Made by a program: the position numbers and the translations under genes. The notes under the pieces were generated by a model, which saw nothing but the letters and a program-made list of their open reading frames with translations, was not told where the DNA came from and searched no databases. This document shows positions 41,400 to 50,106 of a stretch of 56,905 nt of DNA, in pieces. Location of the stretch: positions 1-56,905 of the forward strand of contig JAIESI010000307.1 of NCBI GenBank assembly GCA_019746135.1, read 5' to 3'. How positions within the stretch are numbered: position 1 is the first letter of the stretch; every line of letters begins with the position of its first letter. This DNA comes from Xanthobacteraceae bacterium. GTDB lineage: Bacteria; Pseudomonadota; Alphaproteobacteria; Rhizobiales; Xanthobacteraceae.

Positions 41400-43745
41400 C
41401 TAGGCGGCCTTCTGCTTTCCGTCCCGGATTGCCCGCCACACCCGCTCCGCGGTGAGCGGCATTTCCAGGTGTGTCACACCGTAGTCCGATAGCGCATCCA
41501 CCACGGCATTGACCACCACCGCGAGCGCAGGGGTGGTTCCCCCTTCGCCGCCGCCGCGCACGCCCAGCGGATTGCCCGGCGCCAGCGTCTCGGACAGCTC
41601 TGTCACAAAAGAGGGCAGCATGGGCGCCCGCGGCATCGCGTAATCCATCATCGAGCCGGCGAGGAGCTGCCCCGACGCCGGGTCGTAGTGGGAGTGCTCC
41701 CACATCGCCTGGCCGACGCCCTGGACGATCGCGCCGTGGGCCTGGCCATGCAGGATCAGCGGATTGATCGCCCGGCCCACGTCGTCGACCGAGGTGTAGC
41801 GGACGATCTCGGTCTTGCCGGTGTCGGGATCGATCTCGACCTCGCAGACCGCGCAGCCGAACGGGAAGCCGGCGATGCGGATCATGTCGTCGCAGTCGGC
41901 GGCGAGCGGGCCCTGCAGGTCCGCCGGCAGGTCACGTCGCTCGTGCGCAGCCTTCGCCACGTCGAACAGGCCGATCGCGCGGTCGGTGCCTTTGACGGTG
42001 AAGCGGCCCTCGGTGAACGAAATGTCGGCGGCGTCCGCCTCCATGACGTAACCCGCGATCTTCGTGGCGCGCTGGATCACCGCCTCCGACGCCTTGCCCA
42101 TCACCACGCCGCCCATCCGCATCGAGCGCGCCGAATGCGAGCCGCCGCCGACCGGCACGATGTCGGTGTCGCCCTGAATGAGCCGGATGTCGTCGACGTC
42201 GACGCCGAGCCATTCGCCGACGCACTGCGCGAAGCTCGTCTCGTGGCCCTGGCCGCTCGACAGCGTGCCGACCGTGACGTCGACGCGGCCCTCGGGCCGC
42301 ACGTCGACCTTGGCATATTCGCGCGGCGCGCCGCTGGTCGATTCGATGTAGTTCGCAAGGCCGATGCCGCGCAGCCGGCCGTTGCGCTTGCTGTCGCGCT
42401 TGCGCCGGTTGAAATTCTTCCAGTCGGAGAGTTCGAGCGCCTGGTCCATGACCTTGGCGTAGTCGCCGGAGTCGTAGGTCATGCCGAGCGGGTTGGGGTA
42501 GGGCTGCGCCGACGGCGGAATGAGATTGCGCCTTCGCAGGTCGATCCGGTCGTAGCCGAACTGCCGCGCCGCGATGTCGATCAGCCGCTCGACCGCAAAC
42601 ATGGCCTCGGGCCGGCCGGCGCTCCGATACGGGCTGGTCGGCACCGTGCTGGTCAGCGCCGCGCGGGCGTGGATATGCGCCGCGGGCACGCGATAAACCG
42701 AAGTCAAAAGCTCGCTGCACTTCACCAGCGGCACATACATCACGCTGTGCGCGCCGACATTGCAGATCACCTCGCCGCGCACGCCGAGGAACTTGCCGCG
42801 CTGGTCGAGCGCCAGCTCCAGCGTGATGGTCTGGTCGCGGCCCTGATAGTCGCTGGCAAACGCTTCGCTCCGCTCGCAGGTCCACTTCACCGGCCGGCCG
42901 AGGCGTTTCGCCGCCCACACCACCAGCGCGAACTCGGGATAGAACGCGTTGCGGGTGCCGTAATTGCCGCCGACGTCGCCGCATTCGACCCGCACATCGG
43001 TTGGCGGCACGCCGAGCACCCCGGCGAGCTCGGCCTTCTGCCGCACCACGCCGCCGGAGCCGGCATGCAGCGTGTATTTCTTCGCCGCCGGATCGTAGAC
43101 GCCGACCGCGGCGCGCAGATCGAGCGGCACGCCGGTGACGCGCTGCACGGTCGTGGTGATTTTCGCAAACCGGCTGCCGCGGTCGAACGCCGCTCGCGTT
43201 GCGGCGATGTCGCCGACGTCGGCGTCGACGCAGACGTTGGCGACCTGCTCGTAGAGTCGCACCGCGCCGGGCTGCACCGATGCCGCCCCCGCGATCAGCG
43301 GATCGAGCGCTTCGTATTCGACCGCGATGCGCTCGGCCGCATCCTTGGCCTGCGCCACGGTCTCGGCAACCACCATGGCCAGCTGCTGGCCGACGTAGCG
43401 AACCTTGTCGGCCGGCAGGAGGTCCTGCGGCGCGTAGCCGTGCTCGGAGCCGTCGCGGTTGACCAGCAGGATGTCGGCCGGCGGCTTCATCGGGATCGGC
43501 GTGTGCGGAATGTCTTTCAGCCCGTCCGCCTGCACGTCCGCGCCGGTCAGCACCGCAAGCACGCCCGGCATGGCGCGCGCCGCGGCGGTGTCGATCCTGC
43601 GGATGCGTGCATGCGCGTGTGGCGAGCGCAACACACAGGCGTAGGCCTGGCCCGGCAGATTGACGTCGTCGCTGTAGCGGCCGCCGCCGGTGAGAAGCCG
43701 CAGGTCTTCCTTGCGGCGAAGTGGCTTTCCGATCGATTGCGGCAT
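41400..43745 (-). CDS. Molybdenum hydroxylase (xanthine dehydrogenase family) large subunit, set A
   Basis: This 781-residue protein binds the molybdopterin cofactor and catalyses hydroxylation with water as oxygen source. It begins SIGKPLRRKEDLRLLTGGGRY, contains YRSAGRPEAMFAVERLID, SSGQGHETSFAQCVGEWLG and ends with the catalytic-glutamate motif NPLGVRGGGEGG. The pairing of large and small subunits is not fixed by position: an FAD gene lies divergently 235 bases away and a second FAD/[2Fe-2S] pair lies at 53.1 kb. The ATG at 43745 is chosen since the conserved start follows directly; the upstream in-frame stretch is Arg-rich and unrelated. Which substrate it hydroxylates is unknown. Confidence 0.92.
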   Translation of the reverse strand: MPQSIGKPLRRKEDLRLLTGGGRYSDDVNLPGQAYACVLRSPHAHARIRRIDTAAARAMPGVLAVLTGADVQADGLKDIPHTPIPMKPPADILLVNRDGSEHGYAPQDLLPADKVRYVGQQLAMVVAETVAQAKDAAERIAVEYEALDPLIAGAASVQPGAVRLYEQVANVCVDADVGDIAATRAAFDRGSRFAKITTTVQRVTGVPLDLRAAVGVYDPAAKKYTLHAGSGGVVRQKAELAGVLGVPPTDVRVECGDVGGNYGTRNAFYPEFALVVWAAKRLGRPVKWTCERSEAFASDYQGRDQTITLELALDQRGKFLGVRGEVICNVGAHSVMYVPLVKCSELLTSVYRVPAAHIHARAALTSTVPTSPYRSAGRPEAMFAVERLIDIAARQFGYDRIDLRRRNLIPPSAQPYPNPLGMTYDSGDYAKVMDQALELSDWKNFNRRKRDSKRNGRLRGIGLANYIESTSGAPREYAKVDVRPEGRVDVTVGTLSSGQGHETSFAQCVGEWLGVDVDDIRLIQGDTDIVPVGGGSHSARSMRMGGVVMGKASEAVIQRATKIAGYVMEADAADISFTEGRFTVKGTDRAIGLFDVAKAAHERRDLPADLQGPLAADCDDMIRIAGFPFGCAVCEVEIDPDTGKTEIVRYTSVDDVGRAINPLILHGQAHGAIVQGVGQAMWEHSHYDPASGQLLAGSMMDYAMPRAPMLPSFVTELSETLAPGNPLGVRGGGEGGTTPALAVVVNAVVDALSDYGVTHLEMPLTAERVWRAIRDGKQKAA

Positions 43746-43980
43746 CGGCGTGCTGTGGGCTGGCGGGGGCGGGGCCGTGGACGCGGCGGACCTTCGCCGC
43801 CGGACGACAGCATATCGTTTGCGACGCCGACTGCGCCAGCGATCCAGCACTCAAGCGGCCGCCGCGCGTGTCCAAATCGGATCGCAGACCTGCCGATCGT
43901 CGGTGGCACTCCCGGCGCATAGGTCTGTCCACGCCGGCGGCGTTGAAGCACGCAACAGCCCGCCCTATGCTCGCCGCCGC

Positions 43981-44859
43981 ATGAAGCCCGCCCCGTTCCA
44001 GTACCACGCGCCCAAGACCATCGACGAAGCCCTCGAGCTGCTGGCCGAATTCGGCGACGACGACGGCCGGGTCATCGCCGGCGGGCAAAGCCTCGTGCCG
44101 ACCATGGCGTTCCGCCTGGCGAAACCGCGGCATCTGGTCGACATCAACGGCGTCGGCGAGCTCAACTATCTCGAGATCAAGGACGGCCAGCTCCATATCG
44201 GCGCGGGCGTCCGCCATTCGGCCTTCGAGCAGCCGGTCGACAACGGCCCGCTCGGCCGGCTCCTGTCTGCGGTGGTCAAGCACATCGCCCACCATCCGAT
44301 CCGCACCCGCGGCACGTTCTGCGGCAGCATCGCCCACGCCGATCCTGCCTCCGAATGGTGCGCGGTGGTTGCGGCGCTCGACGGCGACATGTTGTGCGAG
44401 AGCAAGCGCAGCGGCGCGCGGCTCGTTCCGGCGCGCGACTTCTTCAAGGGCATCATGACCACGGCGCTGCGCGAGGACGAGCTCCTCACCGAGGTGCGCC
44501 TGCCGATCCTGCCGCAGGACGCCTATGCGGGATTTGCCGAGTTCAGCCGCCGCCAGGGCGACTATGCCATCGCCATGGCGGTTGCGACCTACCGCCTCAA
44601 GGCCGGCGTCATGAGCGACATGCTGCGGATCGCGGTCGGCGGCGCGGAGGCCGCGCCGCGCCGCATCGCCGAGGCCGAGCGCACGCTGATCGGGCGTCCT
44701 CCGAACCTCGGCACGTTCCAGTCGGCTGCCCACGCCGTGGTCAAGGCGGTGCGGCCGCTCGACGACGCGAACGTCACGGCCGACTACCGGCTCGGCATCG
44801 TGCGCACCATGGTTACGCGTGCCTTGCAGAACGCCAATCCCGCGGGTGCCGGCGAATGA
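43981..44859 (+). CDS. Molybdenum hydroxylase FAD-binding (medium) subunit, set B
   Basis: This 292-residue protein starts MKPAPFQYHAPKTIDEALEL and has both FAD motifs of the family: VIAGGQSLVPTMAFRLA and TRGTFCGSIAHADPASEW. The second motif usually reads T-x-GG; here it is GTFCGS, with a Cys in place of the first Gly. It transfers electrons between the iron-sulfur subunit and an acceptor. Its TGA overlaps the ATG of the large-subunit gene (ATGA at 44856), so the two are translationally coupled and clearly one complex. The missing third partner, [2Fe-2S], is at 49419, separated by DUF3859 and UbiD genes. Confidence 0.93.
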   Translation: MKPAPFQYHAPKTIDEALELLAEFGDDDGRVIAGGQSLVPTMAFRLAKPRHLVDINGVGELNYLEIKDGQLHIGAGVRHSAFEQPVDNGPLGRLLSAVVKHIAHHPIRTRGTFCGSIAHADPASEWCAVVAALDGDMLCESKRSGARLVPARDFFKGIMTTALREDELLTEVRLPILPQDAYAGFAEFSRRQGDYAIAMAVATYRLKAGVMSDMLRIAVGGAEAAPRRIAEAERTLIGRPPNLGTFQSAAHAVVKAVRPLDDANVTADYRLGIVRTMVTRALQNANPAGAGE

Positions 44860-47174
44860 ACGACGCTCCTGCTCCCTCGAAATGGATCGGCCAGTCGGTC
44901 GAGCGGCTGGAGGATCCGCCGCTGGTCACCGGCCGGGCGCGCTTTGCCGGCGACATCAACTTCGCGCGCCAGCTTCACATGCGGGTGGTGCGCTCGAACC
45001 ATGCGCACGCCAACATCACGTCGATCTATACCGATTCGGCGCGCATGCTTCCCGGCGTGTTTGCGGTCTGGACGGCGGAGGACATCGCCGACATCCCGCC
45101 GATCGACTTCCGCGAAGGACCCATCGAAAAACTGGCCCCTTACCGCCAGCCGGTGCTGGCGGTGCACAAGGTGCGCTATGTCGGCGAGCCGATCGCCGTG
45201 GTGTTCGCCGAGGATCCCTATATTGCCGAGGACGCCGCCGACATCGTCACCATGGAGGTCGAGGAATTGCCGCCGCTGCTCGACGCCCGCGACGAGCCCG
45301 GCGAGTTCTCGTTCGCCCGCGACACCGAGGCGACCGTGCTGCATCAGGGCTATGGCGACGTCGAGGCGGTGTTCAAGACCGCGCCGCACATCGTCGAGCT
45401 CAAGCTCACCAGCGGCCGGCATTCCGGCGTGCCTTTGGAGACTCGAGGAGCAATAGGCCGCTACGACGCTTCGCGCGACGTGCTGGAGCTGCACGGCGCG
45501 GCGAAGGTGCCGCACCGGAACAAGGAATTGATCGCGCGGATGCTCAACCGGCCGCCGTCGTCGGTGCAGTGCTTCGAGTCTCACGTCGGTGGCGGCTTCG
45601 GCATCCGCGGCGAGATCTATCCCGAGGACATCCTGGTCTGCGTCGCGGCGATGCGCTTGGAGCGGCCGGTGAAATGGATCGAGGACCGCCGCGAGCATCT
45701 GATCGCCGCCAACCATTCGCGCAACCAGCATCATCACATCAGGGCCGCGGTGGCCGACGACGGCGAAATCCTCGCCATCGACGACGAGATTTTCCACGAC
45801 AACGGCGCCTACGTCCGCACCCACGCGACGCGCGTCGCGATGATGACCTGCGGCGTGCTGCCGGGACCCTATCGCGTGCCCGGCGCCTATCGCGCGACCT
45901 GTCACTTCCGCCTGACCAACAAGACGCCGGCCGCGACCTACCGCGCGCCCGGGCGGTTCGAGACCACGTTCGTGCGCGAGCGGCTGGTCGACGCCATCGC
46001 GCACCAGCTTCGGCTCGATCCGATCCATGTGCGGCGGCGCAACGCCGTCACCGTCGACGAGATGCCGTTCAAGCGGCCGCTCGAGGCACTCGGCGAGGAG
46101 ATCCACTTCGACTCGGGCGACTATCACGCGCTGCTCGACACCACGCTCAAGCACGTCGAATGGGCGAAGCTGAACCAGGAGCTGGCCGAGCGCCGCGAAA
46201 ACGGCGAGATGGTCGGCGTCGGGCTTGCGATGTTCGTCGAGAAGGCCGGACTGGGCCCGGCCGACGGCGTCCGCATCCAGGTCGACACCTCCGGCGCGGT
46301 CGAGGTCATCACCGGCGGCGCGTCGCTCGGGCAGGGTTTCGAGACGGTGATGGCACAGGTCGCCGCGGACTGCCTCGGCACCGATTACAAAAAGATGCGC
46401 GTCATTCACGGCCAGACCGACCGCATCGAGCAGGGCATCGGCGCGCATGCCTCGCGCGCCACGGTGATGACCGCCTCCGCCACGCGCGTCGCCGCGCTGA
46501 AGGTCCGCGAGAAGGCGCTGAACATGGCGGCCGATCTGCTGCAATCGCCGGCCGACACGCTCGACATCGTCAATGGCGAGGTGGTGATTGCCGCGCGCAA
46601 GAGCGGCCCCTCGATCTCGCTTGGCAAGATCGCCGCGGCGCTCGGTCCGAGCTCCAAGCTGCGCGGCGACCGCGAGCCGGGACTGTCCGCCGAAGGCTGG
46701 TTCTACGCCGACCACCAGGTCTATCCCTACGGCAACCATCTCGCGGTGGTGAAGGTCGATCCGGACACCGGCTTCGTGAAGGTGGTGCGCTATGTCGTCT
46801 CCTATGACGTCGGCCGCGCGCTCAACCCGGCGCTGGTGAAGGCGCAGATCGCCGGCGGCTTCGCCCAGGGGCTCGGCGGCGCGCTGATGGAGGAGTTCAC
46901 CTACAACGAGCGCGGCGATCCGCTGTCCTCGACCTTCGGCGATTACCTGCTGCCGACCATCAAGGATGTGCCGGACATCGAGATCATCCTGACCGAGGAC
47001 TATCCAACGCCGCTGAACCCTCTCGGCATCAAAGGGGCGGGCGAAAGCGGCGTGAACGGCGTCGGCGCGGCCATTGCCGCCGCGATCGACGACGCGATCG
47101 GCATTCCGGGTGCCATCACCGAATTGCCGGTGACGCCGCAGCGGCTGAAGGCGATCATCGACGGCAAACGATAA
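44856..47174 (+). CDS. Molybdenum hydroxylase large subunit, set B
   Basis: This 772-residue molybdopterin subunit starts KWIGQSVERLEDPPLVTGRARF and contains YRAPGRFETTFVRERLVDAI, GGASLGQGFETVMAQVAADCLG and the catalytic-glutamate segment NPLGIKGAGESGVNGVG. In the usual YRGPGRPEA motif the Pro-Glu is replaced by Phe-Glu and the motif varies, as in some CoxL-like relatives. It lacks the AYxCSFR loop of carbon-monoxide dehydrogenase, so CO is unlikely as substrate. It overlaps the FAD-subunit stop by four bases. The tail VTPQRLKAIIDGKR is normal. A role in hydroxylating a heteroaromatic acid or its CoA thioester is inferred from nearby UbiD and crotonase genes. Confidence 0.92.
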   Translation: MNDAPAPSKWIGQSVERLEDPPLVTGRARFAGDINFARQLHMRVVRSNHAHANITSIYTDSARMLPGVFAVWTAEDIADIPPIDFREGPIEKLAPYRQPVLAVHKVRYVGEPIAVVFAEDPYIAEDAADIVTMEVEELPPLLDARDEPGEFSFARDTEATVLHQGYGDVEAVFKTAPHIVELKLTSGRHSGVPLETRGAIGRYDASRDVLELHGAAKVPHRNKELIARMLNRPPSSVQCFESHVGGGFGIRGEIYPEDILVCVAAMRLERPVKWIEDRREHLIAANHSRNQHHHIRAAVADDGEILAIDDEIFHDNGAYVRTHATRVAMMTCGVLPGPYRVPGAYRATCHFRLTNKTPAATYRAPGRFETTFVRERLVDAIAHQLRLDPIHVRRRNAVTVDEMPFKRPLEALGEEIHFDSGDYHALLDTTLKHVEWAKLNQELAERRENGEMVGVGLAMFVEKAGLGPADGVRIQVDTSGAVEVITGGASLGQGFETVMAQVAADCLGTDYKKMRVIHGQTDRIEQGIGAHASRATVMTASATRVAALKVREKALNMAADLLQSPADTLDIVNGEVVIAARKSGPSISLGKIAAALGPSSKLRGDREPGLSAEGWFYADHQVYPYGNHLAVVKVDPDTGFVKVVRYVVSYDVGRALNPALVKAQIAGGFAQGLGGALMEEFTYNERGDPLSSTFGDYLLPTIKDVPDIEIILTEDYPTPLNPLGIKGAGESGVNGVGAAIAAAIDDAIGIPGAITELPVTPQRLKAIIDGKR

Positions 47175-47204
47175 GTATTTCGGATTTTTCGAGGGGGAGC
47201 CCGC

Positions 47205-47684
47205 ATGACATTCTTTTTGCGACTGGCGGCGGGCTGCGCGGCCCTGCTCATGCTGGCGACCCCCGCGCTGCCGCAGTCGAAGCCCGCGCCGCATATCGAC
47301 GTTCTGGAAGTTGTGTCGTCCGGTTTCGCCGGGCCGGGTGAGGCGGTGAAGCGCGGCAAAATCCGTCAGCGGTTTTCCCGCACTCAGGCCGTGATGGGCC
47401 AGGTCGGGACGAAATTTGCCATGACCGTCCGTCCGGTCGGCCAGCCTGACGGCGCCGACGTGATGCTGCGCTGGGTCTGGAGGGCGCCGCGTCCGATCGG
47501 AAAGGACGAGAGGACCGGCAAGGCCACCCGCGAGATTTCCGAGGAGGCCCCGGCCAGGATCGGCAGCGAGGCGCAGCATAGCTTCGAGTTCCGCAGCGAA
47601 GAACAGCTTGTGAAGGGCAACTGGCGCGCCGAAGTCTGGAACGGCCGCCGCCGGCTCGCGGTGCGCCGCTTCGCGATCCGCTGA
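47205..47684 (+). CDS. DUF3859-like secreted protein
   Basis: This 159-residue protein has a signal peptide (LRLAAGCAALLMLATPALPQS) and one beta-rich domain starting HIDVLEVVSSGFAGPGE, with LRWVWRAPRPIGKDERTGK and EEQLVKGNWRAEVWNGRRRL, which fits the DUF3859 family. Function is unknown. GGGGGAGC lies before the ATG. It stands 30 bases after the molybdenum-hydroxylase large subunit and before UbiD, all on the plus strand, so it is probably co-transcribed. A periplasmic protein inside a cytosolic-enzyme operon is unexplained. Confidence 0.75.
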   Translation: MTFFLRLAAGCAALLMLATPALPQSKPAPHIDVLEVVSSGFAGPGEAVKRGKIRQRFSRTQAVMGQVGTKFAMTVRPVGQPDGADVMLRWVWRAPRPIGKDERTGKATREISEEAPARIGSEAQHSFEFRSEEQLVKGNWRAEVWNGRRRLAVRRFAIR

Positions 47685-47726
47685 GCCGGGCTATAATGCG
47701 TTGATCCTCGAACCGCGGGACCTGAA

Positions 47727-49211
47727 ATGAACACCAATGTCGATCCGCGCAGCGCGGCCGCCAAGTCGAATGCAGCGAGGTCCAATGCGCCGAAGCAGGA
47801 CCTGCGCGCCTGGCTCGCCGAGATGGAAGCCGCGGGCGAGGTGACGCACATCTCGGGCGCCGAGCGCGAGCGCGAGATCGGCGGCATCGTCGACATCTTC
47901 CAGCGCAAGATCGGCAATCCGCTGGTGCTGTTCGACGACATCCCGGGCTATCCGAAGGGGCATCGCATCCTGGCGAACCTGCTCACCTCGATCCGCCGCA
48001 TCAACATGACCATGGGCCATCCGCCCGACGGCACCGAGATCGAGCTGGTGCGCCATTGGCGCAAATACATGAAGGAGGCGAAGACCATTCCGCCGGTCGA
48101 GGTCGCGAGCGGTGCGCTTCTGGAAAACGTCAAGACCGGCGACGATATCGACCTGTTCACCATCCCGATCCCGCGCTGGCACGAGCACGACGGCGGCTAC
48201 TACATGGGCACCGGCGACATGGTGATCATGCGCGATCCCGACACTGGCTGGATCAACTACGGCGCCTATCGCGTGCAGGCGCACGACAGGAAGCTCGCCA
48301 CCGTGATGTGCTCCAAGGGCAAGCACGGCGACATGATCCAGAAGAAGTATCACGAGCGCGGCCTGCCGTGCCCGGTCGCGGTGGTGTGCGGCATGCACCC
48401 GGCGCTGTTCATGATCGCAGGGCTCGAAATCCCGCACGGCAGGAACGAGTACGACGCGGCCGGAGGCCTGCTTGGCGAGCCGGTGCAGGTGATCAAGGGG
48501 CCGGTGACCGGCCTGCCGATTCCGGCGCATGCCGAGATCGCCTTCGAAGGGTTCATCCATCCGAACGACCGGATCGACGAGGGCCCGCTCGGCGAGTGGA
48601 CCGGATATTACGCCGGCGGCCTCAAGAAGGAGCCCGCGATCCGCGTCGAGACCATGATGTATCGCGACAACCCGATCCTGCTCGGCGCGATCCCCGGCAT
48701 TCCGCCGGACGACGACTCGTTCTACCGCGGCTCGTATCGCTCCGGCGCGGTGTGGAACCAGCTCGAGGCCGCGGGTGTGCCGGAGGTCAAGGGTGTGTGG
48801 TCGCATGCCGCCGGCGGCTCGCGGCTCTGGCTCACCGTCTCGATCAAGCAGATGTATGCCGGCCACGCCAAGCAGGCGGGCCTGATTGCCTCGCAGTGCC
48901 ATGCCGGCGCCTACGTCAACCGTTTCGTGGTCGTCGTCGACGACGACATCGATCCCGCCGACATGGACAAGGTGATCTGGGCGATGTGCACGCGCTGCGA
49001 TCCGCGCGAGGGCATGGAGATCTTGCGCGGCTGCTGGTCGTCGGCGCTCGACCCGATGGCCTATTCGGAAACCGACCCGCGCAACGCCCGCGTCGTCATC
49101 GACGCCTGCAAGCCGTTCGGCCGGCGCGCCACCTTCCCGATCGTGGTGCGGGCAAGCCAGGAGGTCGAGGACTTGGTGCGCGGCAAGTTCGGCGACAAGC
49201 TGCCGAAGTAG
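47727..49211 (+). CDS. UbiD-family prenylated-FMN decarboxylase
   Basis: This 494-residue enzyme of the UbiD family decarboxylates (or carboxylates) unsaturated and aromatic acids with prenylated FMN. Family features include the N-terminal DLRAWLAEMEAAGEVTHISG, TGDMVIMRDPDTGWINYGAYR, the GPVTGLPIPAHAEIAFEGFI segment with DEGPLGEWTGYYAGG (catalytic Arg-Glu-Glu region) and RNARVVIDACKPFGRRATFP. No ubiX gene, which makes the cofactor, is in the window. It lies between the two molybdenum-hydroxylase set-B parts, which suggests a shared pathway for an aromatic or heteroaromatic acid. The Ser/Ala/Asn-rich first 22 residues are non-conserved. Confidence 0.92.
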   Translation: MNTNVDPRSAAAKSNAARSNAPKQDLRAWLAEMEAAGEVTHISGAEREREIGGIVDIFQRKIGNPLVLFDDIPGYPKGHRILANLLTSIRRINMTMGHPPDGTEIELVRHWRKYMKEAKTIPPVEVASGALLENVKTGDDIDLFTIPIPRWHEHDGGYYMGTGDMVIMRDPDTGWINYGAYRVQAHDRKLATVMCSKGKHGDMIQKKYHERGLPCPVAVVCGMHPALFMIAGLEIPHGRNEYDAAGGLLGEPVQVIKGPVTGLPIPAHAEIAFEGFIHPNDRIDEGPLGEWTGYYAGGLKKEPAIRVETMMYRDNPILLGAIPGIPPDDDSFYRGSYRSGAVWNQLEAAGVPEVKGVWSHAAGGSRLWLTVSIKQMYAGHAKQAGLIASQCHAGAYVNRFVVVVDDDIDPADMDKVIWAMCTRCDPREGMEILRGCWSSALDPMAYSETDPRNARVVIDACKPFGRRATFPIVVRASQEVEDLVRGKFGDKLPK

Positions 49212-49245
49212 AACCATGAAGCTTTTGCGGCAAAACAGACCCCTT

Positions 49246-49325
49246 GTCCCGGGCGCAGCGCAGCACCTCTTGGTGATGCGCTGCAGACCCGGGACCGTCC
49301 CAAAGGCGGTATCTGGAACGGTCCC
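49246..49325. repeat. Palindromic intergenic repeat after ubiD-type gene
   Basis: GTCCCGGG (49246-49253) pairs with CCCGGGAC (49288-49295), with an inner GCAGCGCA/TGCGCTGC pair (49255-49262, 49277-49284). A second stem joins GGGACCGT (49291-49298) with ACGGTCCC (49318-49325). The sequence style is that of a Rhizobiales short interspersed repeat. It fills the gap between the UbiD and [2Fe-2S] genes and may attenuate or stabilise the transcript. Confidence 0.8.
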
Positions 49326-49418
49326 GGATCAGCGGTGCACCATTCCGCTTCGCTTCACGCTGCACCGCGTCCGGGACACTAGAGCGCGTTTCGTGGCAAG
49401 ATCTGAACCGAAAGTCGC

Positions 49419-49985
49419 ATGACCGAAAAAGTCAACGTTCTGCTCCGCATCAACGGCCGCGACCATGAGGTCAGCGTCGAGCCGCGCAAGACGCTGGTCG
49501 ATGCGATCCGCGACGACTGCGGGCTCACCGGCACCCACATCGGCTGCGAGCACGGCTTCTGCGGCGCCTGCACGGTGATCGTCGGCGGCGAGGCGGTGCG
49601 CTCGTGCCTGATGTTCGCGGTGCAGGCCCACGCCCAGCGAATCCGCACCGTCGAAGGGCTCGCCAAGAACGGCACGCTGCACCCGCTGCAGCGCGCCTTC
49701 ATGGCGCATCACGGCCTGCAATGCGGCTTCTGCACGCCGGGCTTCCTGATGCTGGCCGTGAACGCGCTGGAGAAGAACCCGCGGATCGGCGACGAGGAGC
49801 TGCTCGACCTGCTGTCGTCGAACCTGTGCCGCTGCACCGGCTACCAGAACATCCTCAAGGCGGTGCATGCCGCGCGCGACGAGATGCGCCCGCCGGCGCC
49901 GCGGATCGATCCGTCGCAGGAGGTGGCGCCGGCCGCCGATCTCGATCTCCCGGTGGGGCGCGTCGAGATCGTCAACCGCGACTGA
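49419..49985 (+). CDS. Molybdenum hydroxylase [2Fe-2S] (small) subunit, set B
   Basis: This 188-residue iron-sulfur subunit has the plant-type cluster motif GCEHGFCGACTVIVGG and the C-terminal cluster motifs LQCGFCTPGFLM and NLCRCTGYQNILKAVHAA. It carries electrons from the molybdenum site to FAD. It has about 30 extra residues after the helical domain (PPAPRIDPSQEVAPAADLDL), longer than its counterpart at 54.0 kb. Together with the subunits at 43981 and 44856 it completes one full enzyme, although the UbiD and DUF3859 genes and a repeat separate it from them. Confidence 0.92.
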   Translation: MTEKVNVLLRINGRDHEVSVEPRKTLVDAIRDDCGLTGTHIGCEHGFCGACTVIVGGEAVRSCLMFAVQAHAQRIRTVEGLAKNGTLHPLQRAFMAHHGLQCGFCTPGFLMLAVNALEKNPRIGDEELLDLLSSNLCRCTGYQNILKAVHAARDEMRPPAPRIDPSQEVAPAADLDLPVGRVEIVNRD

Positions 49986-50106
49986 AGCCCTTTCCGTCTG
50001 CGCCCGTCATGCGCGAGCGAAAAACGGCGCCGCGATGGGTCGGGTCCGCATCTTAAACGTGTAAAAAATCATTCGGCAATCTCAGATAGGAGGTCGGCGG
50101 AACGAA

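Noticed and set aside
41932..44733. 933-codon open frame in another phase of the set-A large subunit
   Set aside because: Overlaps two well-supported genes and has no family similarity.
44856..47174. Carbon-monoxide dehydrogenase (CoxL) identity for the set-B large subunit
   Set aside because: The AYxCSFR active-site loop of CoxL was not found; only the general molybdenum-hydroxylase motifs are present.
44784..47579. 931-codon open frame antisense to the molybdenum-hydroxylase large subunit
   Set aside because: His/Arg/Asp/Gly-rich shadow translation with no domain, completely overlapped by a clear gene.
49986..50106. Small gene or terminator between the [2Fe-2S] and sigma-factor genes
   Set aside because: A 15-codon frame at 50010 lacks support and no stable hairpin is visible; treated as plain spacer.
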